The position numbers and the translations under genes are program-made. From assembly GCF_033807575.1 (NCBI RefSeq), contig NC_084718.1, positions 17,439,991 to 17,503,990 of the forward strand: a stretch of 64,000 bases of DNA. The letters are read 5' to 3'. Shown piece by piece: positions 17,401 through 24,112 of this stretch; positions within the stretch are counted from its first letter, which is position 1, and every line of letters starts with the position of its first letter. The stretch comes from Cydia pomonella. Taxonomy: Eukaryota; Arthropoda; Insecta; Lepidoptera; Tortricidae. The notes beneath the pieces are model-generated. The model did not search any database. It saw nothing but the letters and a program-made list of their open reading frames with translations, and had not been told where the DNA came from.

Positions 17401-20132
17401 TGAACATGTAAAAAATAAGCGCTTTACTTTTTTATGATAGTAAAACAAAGTCATGAAACTTTGCATGTAGCATTCCATCAGGCGTTTCAAATAAACGGAT
17501 TATGTAATTTACACATTACGCATACTTTGGGGACATAAAGTAGTAAGGCGCGTATTTATTACATGTTCATGTGAATAGCTGACGGCTTTTCCACCAAAGT
17601 ATCATCTGAAAATGTATCAGTTGGGAGGCGATGACTGACTATATATGCTCCTGGCCCGCGGTCTACAACCTAGTCTATTTTGTTTCATATATTAATAATA
17701 TAAATAAATCTCTAATCTACAGAGTTCATCCGAAGACGAGCCAGAACCGACGCCAGCGCCATCTACCTACAACGCGCGGAACCGAATGGACTTCTGTCAG
17801 AACCCTGAGGAGATCCGAGCGAGGCGGGAGGCCAACTACCAGGCCAGGCGAGGCCGCGGCGGCCATCGGCCTCCCCCGCCGGCCAACAAGTTAGTAACCG
17901 TCTGTTGTGGTTCTTATGTTCTGTTTGCAAAAGATGAATCTTTTACTAATAAAAGCAGGTGCCGTTCTATTATGATCCCTAGCTGGACTTGCATTCAGAT
18001 CTAGCGAATACGCTGTAAGTACAGCCCTACAGTGTGAGGGAGTCGGCGGAACCAGGGACTGCATAACCGAAAAATAAAGATTACGGTGTGACCTCCTTGG
18101 TGAAGGCGTTTAGTCGGAACGCTCACCACAACCTAACCTTTTAACCCTTTACCAGGCTAAGGGAGATATATTTCCCACATACGGTACTTCAAACTTGTGT
18201 TCTATTTTCGATGAGTAAGATTGACTTTCGATTTTCATTTTTGAACTGTCAGCCTGATAAAGGGTTAAACGTTATATGTCATAAACACAAACATCACTCA
18301 AACGTCAAGCTTCCGTGCGCATTAGAGCTAAAGTAAACCTTAACCGAAAGTGTGAAGTACGGAAGGTGGAGATAAGGAATGGAATCTCCATATATCAAAA
18401 AATGTCATCAAAAAACCTTAAATAGGTGGCGCTAGAAGTAATCTAGGTAGATTACTTGAAAAAAAAATCAAATCATAGACAGCGCACTTCACTCCGTCAG
18501 TAACGCCTAGGTTCTTAGCTACTCTAGCGCTACTCTGGAGAGATTTGGAACATTTATAGCTGACCACTGGACACTTTTGCATAAGTTCTGCCTATGGAGA
18601 TTGCGTTCCTTAACTCTACCTTCCATAGTGTGAAGGTTACTTTGACAGCGTCCGCCATGACACCTATAGTTGTCCTTGGCGCTGTGGAACGACTAGTAAC
18701 CACGCCTCTTGGGGTTCTTGGCGTTCAAAGGGTTAGTAAAACGACGGCTTATCATGGATACGTGTCCTCTGTTCTTCACTACGGGCTAATTCTGTGGGGT
18801 AGGTCTGTCAATGTAGAGAGAGTTTTTAAAATACAGAAAAAATGTGTAAGGGCTATTTGTCATGCTAGTCCTGATGATCCTTGTGTTCCCTTATTTGAAA
18901 AGCTGCATATTCTTCCCTTACCCTGCTTATACATAAGAGAAATATCTTTATTTGTTAATAACCACCGTGCACTTTTTTCTAAACGTAGTGATGTTATGCA
19001 TAGGCAGAAAAGGCAGAAATTTGTAAATCTACTTTTTAAACCACGTGGACGTAAAATGATTTATGAAAAAAATGTATATAACATGTGTATATTAATTTAT
19101 AATAGACTACTTGATGACTTAAAGATACTCAGAGGCAACATATTCAAGCGCAAGTTGACTAGCTGGCTTTTGGACAGATGCTTTTATAGTATTAAGGATT
19201 ATTTGAAAACTGACTTTGCAATTATTTTTCATTGACATTTTCATATTTTTTACTAATTATTATATTATTCTTTATTCATGTTTGTATTGATTTATGATTT
19301 GATGTTAGAATGTGCTCCTCTATAATCTATAATCTTTGCATGTCTGCACGCAGACTGAATACATTGGAACTTTGTTTTTTTTTGTACCAATATAATCTGC
19401 ATGTATATACGTGTATTCTGCGCAAATAAATTCTTTGAATCTTTGAAACGTCGTTATCCCACTTTTTGTTTTTCTCCATTGTTTATGTTTTTTAGTTTGA
19501 ATCTTATATTTTTTACACAGCCAACGAATGCCAGCGAAACCCATTTATTTCGTTGGCCTGGTGTGTACGCACCTGAACGAGAACCAACGAACTTTTGACA
19601 GCCAACACTGAAAAACATTCGTTGGCGTTCGTTGAGCTTGGTGTGTACATAACATAATAGCCGGTTACTATTTCTTAGGGTTCCGGACCCAAAGGGTTAA
19701 ACGGGACCCTATTACTAAGACTCCGCTGTCACCACGCTGTGTCTCATGATAGGTAGATAGTTGAATTTTTCACATATGATGTATTTTTTTGCCGCTATAA
19801 CAACGAACACTAAAAAACAGAATAACATAAATATTGAAGGGGGCTCCCATACAACAGACGTGATTTTTATGCTCGTTTTCATAGATAATCGTACGGAACC
19901 CTTCGTGTGCGAGTCCAACTCGCACTTGGCCGGTTTTTTTTAATTAGACTGACGACCCAAGTACAACATGAACCTTTTCAGGGACGTGGTGGGCAAGCCT
20001 CGCGGGCAAGGGCAAGACAAAGAAGTCCTCGCCAACCGCGACCGCAAGGAGAAGCACAAGGGCTCCCGCGGCAACCACTCCCGGCGGCAGGGCGCGCAGT
20101 GGAAGCGCAGCCAGGGCATGATGCCCTCGTAG
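2392..20132 (+). CDS. ASCC2: ASCC2, activating signal cointegrator 1 complex subunit 2 (15 exons)
   Basis: ASCC2 binds Lys63-linked ubiquitin through its CUE domain and tethers the ASCC3 helicase complex to alkylation damage and to stalled ribosomes (RQT complex; yeast Cue3). The exons are listed separately below; the coding length is 2241 bases, 746 residues plus stop (human about 757). All introns are GT/AG and all phases agree. Domains in order: helical N-terminal ASCC3-binding region (about residues 37-400), with blocks matching the human protein such as LKWLLSL, EYMADLIYDNFVFTIP and KDLVIHLLDM; a Ser/Pro-rich linker (425-460); the CUE domain at 467-510 (VRDILPHLGDGFI, then VINSIL); an acidic segment (YSDEYDDTYDSDG, about 601-613); and a basic tail ending QGMMPS, as in human KGMIPS. 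Start chosen at 2392 because an in-frame stop lies just upstream; 2395 is an alternative ATG. Odd features are a duplicated 10-residue unit before the CUE domain and a partial copy of exon 13 in intron 13. Identity is secure; the first exon is the least certain part. Confidence 0.93.
2498..2575 (+). CDS. ASCC2: ASCC2 exon 2 (residues 11-36)
   Basis: Follows an acceptor CGTTTTCAG after a 76-base intron and ends GCATTG before GTGAGA, phase 0. It encodes the leader that precedes the first conserved block. Confidence 0.75.
3171..3500 (+). repeat. dispersed repeat, interrupted by a LINE-like 3' tail
   Basis: The outer repeat (ending CCCATGAGCCGTGGCA...AGGAAGAAG) occurs again at 7331-7655. Here it is split near 3250-3403 by about 150 bases absent from the other copy. 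Read on the minus strand, the insert ends with AATAAA and a TTTATT-rich tail, as a truncated LINE or processed transcript would. It lies in ASCC2 intron 2. Confidence 0.6.
3640..3791 (+). CDS. ASCC2: ASCC2 exon 3 (residues 37-87)
   Basis: Acceptor TTTTTTCCAG, donor CACAG then GTAATT, ending in phase 2. It encodes DPYWVESREMIVYESPP and EDLKWLLSLEHH, aligning with human DRYFVLYKPP and NDLDWLLALPHD. Confidence 0.9.
4324..4534. mobile_element. MITE, TATAGGGA termini (copy 1)
   Basis: A 211-bp element in ASCC2 intron 3 with inverted ends (TATAGGGAGCGTGC versus a reversed TATAGGGACCGTGCG). A copy with close to 90% identity by eye lies in intron 10. It has no coding capacity. Confidence 0.65.
4543..4795. 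repeat. dispersed repeat with inverted ends
   Basis: The ends GTAGCGGATTTATCAGTACT and AGTATTGATAAATCCGCTAC are inverted copies. Related sequence occurs at 13640-13910 and in interrupted form at 7688-8170, all within ASCC2 introns. Confidence 0.6.
4840..5020 (+). CDS. ASCC2: ASCC2 exon 4 (residues 87-147)
   Basis: Acceptor GACGGTGCAG, donor AAG then GTATTG, phase 0 at its end. It encodes RFWSTVLYHPQCMDSLVSFL, aligning with the human KFWCQVIFDETLQKCLDSYL block of the helical domain. Confidence 0.9.
5380..5560 (+). mobile_element. tRNA-derived SINE, headless fragment
   Basis: It matches the 3' body of the SINE family seen intact at 35656-35928 (GTTCCTGAGTCATG, then ATCGTTGTCT and GGGACTTAGTCAATTTG) but lacks the tRNA-like head. 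It lies in ASCC2 intron 4. Confidence 0.7.
5592..5765. mobile_element. hAT-type MITE with 8-bp target duplication (copy 1)
   Basis: A 174-bp element with inverted ends CAATGCCGGATTTAG and CAGGGCCGGATTTAG, flanked on both sides by CTAGCAGA (5584-5591 and 5766-5773). The 8-bp duplication and CAGGG-type end fit the hAT superfamily. Non-autonomous. A second copy is at 46149-46324. Confidence 0.85.
5853..5962 (+). CDS. ASCC2: ASCC2 exon 5 (residues 148-184)
   Basis: Acceptor GTTTTTCAG, donor ACTAG then GTAACT, ends in phase 2. It encodes ISKEYMADLIYDNFVFTIPI, one of the clearest matches to human ASCC2 (ILYNNFLFDIPKI). Confidence 0.92.
6327..6445. mobile_element. palindromic MITE-like element
   Basis: Inverted halves surround a short centre: GCCAGTAGAAAAAAGCGGC on the left, GCGCCTTTTTCTACTGGC on the right, in ASCC2 intron 5. 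No ORF. Confidence 0.55.
6567..6654 (+). CDS. ASCC2: ASCC2 exon 6 (residues 184-213)
   Basis: Acceptor TTTTTACAG, donor AATGAG then GTCAGC, phase 0. It encodes RVLESVFTLQPRYEADAAAA; the GC content is well above the surrounding introns. Confidence 0.88.
7115..7261 (+). CDS. ASCC2: ASCC2 exon 7 (residues 214-262)
   Basis: Acceptor TCTCCAACAG, donor TTGAAG then GTGAGA, phase 0. It encodes the charged linker leading to the KDLVIHLLDM block. Confidence 0.88.
7331..7655 (+). repeat. dispersed repeat, two adjacent partial copies
   Basis: The block TTTCGGTGAAGGAAAACATCG occurs at about 7338 and again at about 7459, the second copy running on to CCCATGAGCCGTGGCA and GAGGAAGAAG, as in the repeat at 3171-3500. 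It fills part of ASCC2 intron 7. Confidence 0.6.
7797..8072 (+). mobile_element. dispersed retroelement-like repeat
   Basis: Sequence ending GTATGCTTGTTTGCCACTGA followed by an A-rich tail. Other copies are at 30110-30400 (minus) and 61040-61315 (plus). Here it interrupts an older repeat (7688-8170). The A-rich 3' end suggests retrotransposition. The short ORF across it is a by-product. Confidence 0.65.
8172..8513 (+). repeat. dispersed repeat copy 1, with nested element
   Basis: It pairs with 8963-9320 (shared TATTACAATGTT-like start, GCCGCCAGAGTGCAG, AAGGCGGTTTGTTTAC, then ACGCAGAGTTT). This copy is split at about 8347-8478 by a separate small element with CCTACCG/CGGTAG ends. Both lie in ASCC2 introns 7-8. 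Confidence 0.6.
8670..8764 (+). repeat. ASCC2: 29-bp minisatellite containing the exon-8 splice acceptor region
   Basis: About three units, with the CCATAGTGTACTA block at 8678, 8707 and 8736. Each unit holds a T-run with CCATAG and a TACTAAT or TACTATT branch-point-like motif. The last unit runs into the real acceptor TATGTTTTAG of exon 8. Confidence 0.85.
8765..8868 (+). CDS. ASCC2: ASCC2 exon 8 (residues 263-297)
   Basis: Acceptor TATGTTTTAG lies at the edge of a 29-bp tandem repeat; donor AATAG then GTGAGT, ends in phase 2. It encodes DLVIHLLDMAMTLRIFLEAY, matching human KDIVLYLCDTCTTLWAFLDI. Confidence 0.92.
8963..9320 (+). repeat. dispersed repeat copy 2, with nested LINE tail
   Basis: Second copy of the repeat at 8172-8513 in ASCC2 intron 8. 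It is interrupted at 9065-9180 by a LINE 3' fragment flanked by an 11-bp duplication. Confidence 0.65.
9065..9180 (+). mobile_element. 116-bp LINE 3' tail with target-site duplication
   Basis: It is flanked by ATGCCTTAAAC on both sides (9054-9064 and 9181-9191). One frame reads AAQDRSQWKKMVRALHPSRG then stop, the typical C-terminal end of a non-LTR retrotransposon ORF2. It is a strongly 5'-truncated insertion; the plus-strand ORFs spanning it are shadows. Confidence 0.8.
9465..9644 (+). CDS. ASCC2: ASCC2 exon 9 (residues 297-357)
   Basis: Acceptor TCTTTTTCAG, donor GGAGA then GTGAGT, ends in phase 2. It encodes a helical segment beginning IVQLYEYGIPNLYEKL, matching the human FYEAAIPEMESAI region. 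Confidence 0.9.
9662..9780. mobile_element. palindromic MITE-like element
   Basis: The arms AGTATTTTATACAATCGTGA and TCACTATTGTATACAATACT face each other about 75 bases apart, with inner arms GAGCTTTTCA and TGAAAAGCTT. It begins 18 bases past the exon 9 donor. Confidence 0.55.
9781..11667. other. ASCC2 intron 9 remainder
   Basis: It holds a GC-rich patch at about 9890-9960, a moderately GC-rich unidentified segment at about 10440-10760 with a small hairpin (TACCTCCCT...AGGGAGGTA), and short scraps of dispersed repeats near 11200-11330. No gene is supported. Confidence 0.45.
11668..11808 (+). CDS. ASCC2: ASCC2 exon 10 (residues 357-404)
   Basis: Acceptor CTTATTTCAG, donor GACAT then GTATCC, ends in phase 2. 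It encodes VEDYLAVMMDGLSERLLISD and YPVHEDLEML, matching human RDYDALFPVAEDISLL. Confidence 0.92.
12190..12345. mobile_element. MITE with a perfect 31-bp central hairpin
   Basis: Outer inverted ends are GCAACAAGAGAGGAAAGTT and AACTTTGCTCTCGTGTG. The centre (12237-12299) is a perfect 31-bp inverted repeat with a one-base spacer at 12268. It lies in ASCC2 intron 10. Confidence 0.75.
12671..12897 (-). mobile_element. palindromic repeat, TACAGTACATATG family (copy 1)
   Basis: It contains TACAGTACATATG-type ends, CGAACATTTAAA and GTATCGTACAACG-like blocks. It matches, in reverse orientation, the tandem pair at 33044-33493 and the copy at 39613-39907. Confidence 0.65.
12912..13121. mobile_element. 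MITE, TATAGGGA termini (copy 2)
   Basis: Second copy of the element at 4324-4534, in the same orientation, ending about 120 bases upstream of the acceptor of the CUE exon in ASCC2 intron 10. Confidence 0.65.
13245..13570 (+). CDS. ASCC2: ASCC2 exon 11 (residues 404-513, CUE domain)
   Basis: Acceptor ACATACCCAG, donor AGAG then GTAAGT, ends in phase 1. It encodes the end of the helical domain (KTDFILQAIYSNL), a duplicated SPLTNGYSAP/SPLTNGHSAP linker, then the CUE domain with LPHLGDGFILKCLEHYGF and VINSILED. The linker is GC-rich and C-rich on the coding strand. Confidence 0.95.
13309..13368 (+). repeat. ASCC2: 30-bp coding tandem duplication in ASCC2
   Basis: Two 30-bp units (13309-13338 and 13339-13368) encode SPLTNGYSAP and SPLTNGHSAP, differing at two bases. 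A partial third SP follows. The unit extends the flexible linker between the helical domain and the CUE domain. Confidence 0.9.
13640..13910. repeat. dispersed repeat, related to 4543-4795
   Basis: Shared blocks include GGAATTTATCAGTACTGCTA, AATAGATGTCGCGA and TTTTCGTCAGTCGCGAC. It lies in ASCC2 intron 11, about 70 bases past the CUE exon donor. Confidence 0.55.
14321..14580 (-). mobile_element. tRNA-derived SINE, near full length
   Basis: Minus-strand copy with a tRNA-like head (A-box-like TGGCCTAGTGGG, B box GGTTCAAATCC) at its right end and a TATTTATT-type tail at its left end, in ASCC2 intron 11. It is a retroposon, not a functional tRNA gene: no cloverleaf 3' half is present. Confidence 0.85.
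14677..14914 (+). CDS. ASCC2: ASCC2 exon 12 (residues 513-592)
   Basis: Acceptor TTTTTGTCCAG, donor TATAA then GTGAGT, ends in phase 2. It encodes RLNVFDGDQFDIMTRDDVDL and KIHVGKRKDK, matching human NVFQNDEFDVFSRDSVDLSR and VHKGKSTRK. Confidence 0.95.
14949..15284 (+). mobile_element. GGGTTCCGTACCC element carrying a 5S rRNA fragment
   Basis: It begins GGGTCCGTACCCAAAGGG and ends CGAGTCCGACTCGCACTTGG, and is flanked by ATTTTTA on both sides (14942-14948 and 15285-15291). Related copies at 19675-19945 and 48745-49010 lack the 5S-like block present here at 15164-15227. It includes a CCGT microsatellite at about 15000-15033. Confidence 0.8.
15164..15227 (+). pseudogene. 5S rRNA-derived fragment
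   Basis: 64 bases match the middle of insect 5S rRNA, including CACCGAAGTTAAGCAACG and AGTACTTGGATGGGTGACCG, which are the A-box and C-box parts of the internal polymerase III promoter. Both 5S ends are absent, so it is not a functional rRNA gene. Confidence 0.85.
16022..16654. mobile_element. CAGTCACGTC MITE interrupted by an RTE-like LINE tail
   Basis: Inverted ends CAGTCACGTCTAAAAATATC with TA on both sides (16020-16021, 16655-16656), as for Tc1/mariner-type MITEs. Another copy is at 22087-22191, with a further complex copy at about 27454-27605. The LINE insertion at 16072-16556 splits it. Confidence 0.8.
16072..16556 (-). mobile_element. RTE-like LINE 3' fragment with 15-bp target duplication
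   Basis: The minus strand has an open 109-residue frame (16560-16231) with KWKWAGHVSRI, PVTRWEDEIKN and WMRIAQDRDEWKTLEEAF, the characteristic C-terminus of RTE-like endonuclease/reverse transcriptases. The flanks CCAAAAATATCTATA (16057-16071) and CCAAAAATATGTATA (16557-16571) form its target duplication, with one mismatch. It is 5'-truncated. Confidence 0.85.
16780..16927 (+). CDS. ASCC2: ASCC2 exon 13 (residues 592-641)
   Basis: Acceptor ACGTGTTACAG, donor CTAGAG then GTAACC, phase 0. It encodes the acidic YSDEYDDTYDSDG and RRPFVTPRALQTR, matching human YEDEYDDTYDG and RRPFTIPQVLRTK. A tandem copy of its second half lies just downstream. Confidence 0.93.
16824..17106 (+). repeat. ASCC2: 144-bp tandem duplication of exon 13 and its donor
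   Basis: Copy 1 (16824-16967) covers the second half of exon 13 and the first 40 bases of intron 13. Copy 2 (16968-17106) repeats it within the intron, including DSDGVTPAPTDP, PFVTPRALQ and a GGAG/GTAACA donor-like site. Reading on from exon 13 stays open to a stop at 17087-17089. Copy 2 has lost two bases just before its donor, so its use would end in a different phase. Confidence 0.88.
17723..17889 (+). CDS. ASCC2: ASCC2 exon 14 (residues 642-697)
   Basis: Acceptor CTAATCTACAG, donor AACAA then GTTAGT, ends in phase 2. It encodes an acidic start, then DFCQNPEEIRARREANYQAR, matching human DHFVQDPAVLREKAEARRMA, and an RGRGGHRPPPP stretch. Confidence 0.92.
18358..18627 (+). mobile_element. 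270-bp MITE, TATGGAAGGT family, with 8-bp target duplication
   Basis: Ends TACGGAAGGTGGAG and CTCTACCTTCCATA, flanked by GTGTGAAG (18350-18357 and 18628-18635), in ASCC2 intron 14. Other intact copies are at 20788-21058 and 28350-28616; a fragment is at about 38305-38402. Confidence 0.88.
18734..19448 (+). mobile_element. jockey/CR1-like LINE, 3' fragment
   Basis: An open frame to 19235 reads AYHGYVSSVLHYGLILWGRS, FKIQKKCVRAICH and KMIYEKNVYNMCILIYN, the C-terminal thumb region of a jockey/CR1-type reverse transcriptase. The 3' untranslated part ends in AATAAATTC and a short TTTGAATC tandem tail. The 5' end, including the catalytic domains, is absent. It sits in ASCC2 intron 14 in the gene's orientation. 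Confidence 0.85.
19675..19945 (+). mobile_element. GGGTTCCG element without 5S insert
   Basis: Same family as 14949-15284 (AAAGGGTTAAACGGGACC, GCCGCTATAACAAC, GAGTCCAACTCGCACTTGG) but without the 5S-like block. It ends about 35 bases upstream of the exon 15 acceptor of ASCC2. Confidence 0.75.
19982..20132 (+). CDS. ASCC2: ASCC2 exon 15 (residues 697-746, C-terminus)
   Basis: Acceptor ACCTTTTCAG, stop TAG at 20130-20132. It encodes a basic tail with RDRKEKHKGSRGNHSRRQ and the terminal SQGMMPS, matching the human ANHNRRTMADRKRSKGMIPS end. The high GC content contrasts with the AT-rich flanks. Confidence 0.95.
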
Positions 20133-20199
20133 CGGGGCTCCGGCTTCTGTCCTCACAGGGTACTCGACAATGTCATCTTCGATAAATGTTTCGTTTAGA

Positions 20200-20205
20200 A
20201 ATACA
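20200..20205 (+). terminator. ASCC2: possible ASCC2 poly(A) signal AATACA
   Basis: A variant signal 68 bases past the stop. No canonical AATAAA lies nearby, so this is only the best candidate. Confidence 0.35.
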
Positions 20206-20764
20206 TTTTGAAACTAAAGTTTTTGATACACCGTATGTTGAGATAGGTTTTAAACAAAATGGGGTCTAAATAGGCTTTTATAAACGTTCCACAAGGCCCC
20301 ACTTCTATTTTCCGCAAAGAACACCCTGCCGAACACTGGTGGTCTACCGCAAAAATCAAAAATCACTCAAATATGCAAAAGTGATAGTAAATAATGAAAT
20401 TTCGACCCGGGCGAAATTTCGGGCGGTAGACCCTCACGGGACGGTACAATCCGTACACAAAAGTGTTTGACGCATGCCTCTGTTTGGTACTCGGCGGATA
20501 ATGTTAAATGCTGAGCTAAGTCTGTCTTTAACAAAAATGTTTTTAGACAAACATTCACCAAGAAAAATCCTAAAGAACCCAAATCCAATGAGACCTACCT
20601 TATATTAAATTACGTGAGTGGAACAAATTAAAGAAAAAAAAAAAACATTATACAATATCCCGTCCACTTCCACTACAAGGTTTTAAATGCAGGATTAGAT
20701 TCTACTCGCTAAACTTTATTATGGGACCAACCCCGGAATGACGAAAAAATAATGGCTCAGATCA

Positions 20765-21167
20765 GGGGCCCATTTCTCGAACGGTATTATGGAGTGTGGA
20801 ATTAAGAGGAGTGACATCTCTTATGGTAGAACTGTTGCAAAAGTGTCCAGCTGTCAGCTATAAATAATAGTTCCAAATCTCTCCAGAGTAGCGCTAGAGT
20901 AGCTAAGACCCTAGGCGCTATTGACGGAGTGAAGTGCGCTGTCTATGATTTGATTTTTTTGTTCAAGTATTCTAAGTATTGTAGCGCCACCTATTTAAGG
21001 TTTTTTGATGACACTTTTTGGTACATGGAGATTTATTTCCTTACCTCCACCTTCCGTAAACGGTATTATTAGACTAATAATATAATTCCACAAACTGTCA
21101 AGTCGTATGGGTTACCATGGCAACACACTCATAATATTAGACTAATACCTTTCGAGACATGGGCCCC
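20765..21167. mobile_element. GGGGCCCAT palindromic element with nested MITE
   Basis: Outer ends GGGGCCCATTTCTCGAA and TTCGAGACATGGGCCCC are inverted copies. Removing the nested MITE at 20788-21058 and one copy of its target duplication restores a compact palindromic element of about 125 bp. Confidence 0.75.
20788..21058 (-). mobile_element. 271-bp MITE, TATGGAAGGT family, with 8-bp target duplication
   Basis: Reverse-orientation copy of the element at 18358-18627, flanked by AACGGTAT on both sides (20780-20787 and 21059-21066). Confidence 0.88.
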
Positions 21168-21394
21168 AGATGTCGACATTTTTTTATGGGAGAGCCAACA
21201 TTTTTTTGCGATTTCGGGATTGGTATCTTAATAAAAGCTGCGTTTTGCGAATAAAATCAAACCCTGCATTTAAAGCCCCATGCCCAAGCCACGACACACT
21301 GTATAACATGATAATTAGGCCTAAGATAAACTTGTAAGTTTTACTTACAAAACTATTGTTAAGGATAAACATAGTTTATTATTCAAGTAGGCAT

Positions 21395-21535
21395 ATTACT
21401 TTGCGCTTATGATCGTGAAATAACGATAGACCGGCTCTAACCCTACACCTCTGACCCGAGAAGATTTAAATCCCCCCTCAATTGGAGGAGGGCATCCCAA
21501 TATAGACCGGCAAGAAACTCGGCGGGACACATCTT
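21395..21535. repeat. degenerate repeat shared with 57265-57390
   Basis: Both contain AGAAGATTTAAATCC followed by a GGAGG.GGGTATCCC-like block. This copy ends CGGCAAGAAACTCGGCGGGAC, a phrase common in lepidopteran retroelement remnants. The surrounding 21168-22083 is otherwise AT-rich with no gene seen. Confidence 0.45.
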
Positions 21536-22086
21536 TTCAAAATTACATACAGTAGCTACTTTTCTTTATAGAAATTTGATTAAAAAATATAATAAATATA
21601 ATGTCATATCAAATCATACAATGAGATATAGACACGCGGTAGTGTGTCCAGCCGAGTTCAAAGAACAAGGGACTGGCGACGCTGGTTGCTACGTCACCAG
21701 TTCCTTTTTCTTTGAAAAGTTTTTACCTACATGCTTTTTTTATATTGGCTTATGTTGTTTTTCACAAATTTGTTTTGTTGGTAAAATATAGCCAAGTCAC
21801 ATCTTCAACTTGAATTACATCCCAAGTAAAATACATACATATAACTTTGCACTCATGATCCCAATTATTTTGTCGGCGAAGTCAATAACAACGCATATAC
21901 TCGTACTTCTTATTGAACTTGGCTCTCTATTGGCTTGGATAATGATATTCATCTCTCATTCTGTAGTATAGCTGTGTCCCTGTTTATGTAAGTAAAACTT
22001 AATCTTAGGCCTTAAATAAGTACATAGTGATGAACGTGATATTTTGCGAGAATGACATGTGCTGTGGGAATATTTAATTTATTGTA

Positions 22087-22191
22087 CAGTCACGTCTAAA
22101 AATATCGATACGGACAGAGGGCCAAAAATATGTATACATTACCTTAATATATGGGCAATAAGGTCGTGTATACATATTTTTGGCGTGACTG
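22087..22191. mobile_element. CAGTCACGTC MITE (105 bp) with TA target duplication
   Basis: Short copy of the family at 16022-16654, flanked by TA on both sides, with part of the right inverted arm deleted. Confidence 0.75.
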
Positions 22192-22235
22192 TACCTAAAT
22201 AGCGAAAACTGTACTTAGTTTTATAACGCACATAA

Positions 22236-22378
22236 TGTACAGCAGCCATCACATATGTCGGAGCGGCCAAGGCGCTCACAAATATCTGCACACGCCTCTA
22301 TTGGCAAGGCGTGAAAGTGCTTGTTCAGATATTTTTGAGCATCTCGGCCGCTCCGATTTATCTGATGGCGACTGTACA
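22236..22378. mobile_element. palindromic MITE, TGTACAGCAGCCATCA family
   Basis: Arms of more than 50 bases run inward from TGTACAGCAGCCATCA and TGATGGCGACTGTACA and include GGAGCGGCC and GGCCGCTCC, so nearly the whole 143 bp can fold back. Confidence 0.75.
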
Positions 22379-22471
22379 GTGGAACTAGATGATCGTGTAT
22401 CTAAGGCGTTCACACACTGACATCTCCATCTCCCGCGGTGAGCGAAACGACAGAGTTAATAATATTAATGT

Positions 22472-22568
22472 ACAGTAAGCTGCAGATCTAAGTGACCCCC
22501 CCCCCTGCAAACAAATTTCTATGCAGGAGGGGGGGGGGGGGGGGTCACTTAACTCTACAGCTTACTGT
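22472..22568. repeat. inverted repeat with C10/G16 core
   Basis: Outer arms ACAGTAAGCTG and CAGCTTACTGT flank a run of 10 C and a run of 16 G separated by a short loop. It can form a hairpin or, on the plus strand, a G-quadruplex. Confidence 0.8.
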
Positions 22569-23711
22569 GCCTATAGTTAGCAATAGAAGTAACTAAGCAA
22601 GCGACTTTTACAAGTTCGTTGTTAAGAGAATAAAGGCGTGTGCAGATAATATTGGACACCCTTACACTTACTTCTGATGCTGTGTACAGTTACATCAGCT
22701 AGCTATAGTATTTTTTGGATACGGTGACAGCTGTCATCTCAATACAATATTTGCGTCTTAAGAGCAATTCCTAGCTGAGCAACTTGTCAAATCTCGAATA
22801 TTTGAAGCTATGTGTCTGTCGCGCTGCGGATTCCCACGCAAAAAACTCAAGAACCGAGGTTTGGCTCTCGACTGTTTCCTCCTCAATGCAACCAATCATT
22901 TTGAAACTTTTGCAAGAGGAAGAATAATCTATGCCGCTATGTTTTGATTTTTTAGGGTTCCGTAGCCAAATGTCAAAAAACGGAACCCTTATAGATTCGT
23001 CATGTCCGTCTGTCTGTCCGATTCTGTCACAGCCACTTTTTTGATATTTGTAAACTGCACCTTTTTTTGTAGCCAATTCAATTGAGCCGTTTTTGCGACT
23101 TTCAAGGGGCTGTAAGTTTCTTAAAAGTAAAATAATCCAAAAAAGCAAAACATAGCGACACAAATATTGATAATATTGAACTTATTTGAAAAAATCATTG
23201 CTCTAGGTTAAAAATCCAGGGAGGAAACAGTCGAGAGCGTTTGTACGGAAAAAATCGCAACTAGGAATTCCTCTTAAGGTTATAGATTATATAGATGACC
23301 GTGGATGTATTAAGAATCGGTATATGTGGGTATTGCTATATTTCAATAAATCAGTCTTTGTCTCGAACTTGTGTTTGACTTACGTGTCTCAATGTAAATA
23401 TAACATGTCGTAGCCGGTAGGATAACTGTCACCGTACCAAAGCTATGTAAAAAAATATTATAATAAAACGCGCGGAACGATATTTTGCTCGCCGTGGCAA
23501 AAATGACAGACTAAAATAACCAATACCACTATGTATACGTTATACATTTTACCGTATTATCGTCAATAATTATACTGTTATGTATTACTGTAACTGTCAA
23601 TACAAGTGAAATAAAACTATTTATTACACGTTGTTTTTTATTTACTTTTCTATCAAGTTTCTAATTTAAATTCATTATTACACAGTTACACTGTTTTGAA
23701 ATAGATATGAC
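22569..23711. other. intergenic DNA with a GGTTCCGTAGCC repeat
   Basis: It contains a dispersed repeat at about 22955-23050 (GGTTCCGTAGCCAAATGTC, then TGTCCGTCTGTCTGTCCG). The long minus-strand ORF across it reads repeat DNA. No gene is supported. Confidence 0.5.
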
Positions 23712-23855
23712 CAGGGTGCGTAGCCATGTATGCCAATCGTTAACGCTCCGTAGTGTAGTCACCTCTCTATCATTCCTCCATATTAGTGCTACAGTGACAG
23801 TTGCGTTTCGTTCGCTACGGAGCGTTAACGATTGACACGTTGGCTACGCACCCTG
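23712..23855. mobile_element. CAGGGTGCGTAGCC palindromic MITE (copy 1)
   Basis: Inverted ends CAGGGTGCGTAGCC with inner arms ATCGTTAACGCTCCGTAG. The CAGGG end is hAT-like, but I find no matching 8-bp flanks. Copy 2 is at 38157-38293. Confidence 0.7.
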
Positions 23856-23995
23856 TTTATTAATAAAATAATTTGTCGTCTGTTTACATACTGCCTGTGA
23901 CTGTGACGTCATCTCTGTATAAATTTACGGTTTCGAGTCACGAAATGACGTCATACTCACAATAAATCCTCAAGACATGTTACAATAGCTACATA

Positions 23996-24112
23996 GAGTC
24001 AAACTTTTTAAACGTCAAACTTCTATGAAATTATGACGTTTACTTAACACTTGCACAGGCTGGGCTATCAAAATCGCTGCCAACTTAGCTTGGTCTGACT
24101 CTAAAACAATTT
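23996..24112. mobile_element. MITE, TTAGAGTCAGACCAAGC family
   Basis: It contains AAACGTCAAACTTCTATGAA, CTTGCACAGGCTGGGCTATC and ends GCTTGGTCTGACTCTAA. Fragments occur at 38076-38135 and, split, at 42418-42745. Confidence 0.65.

Noticed and set aside
22771..23163. 130-codon minus-strand ORF with a hydrophobic start
   Set aside because: Much of it translates a GGTTCCGTAGCC dispersed repeat with a simple TGTCCGTC stretch.
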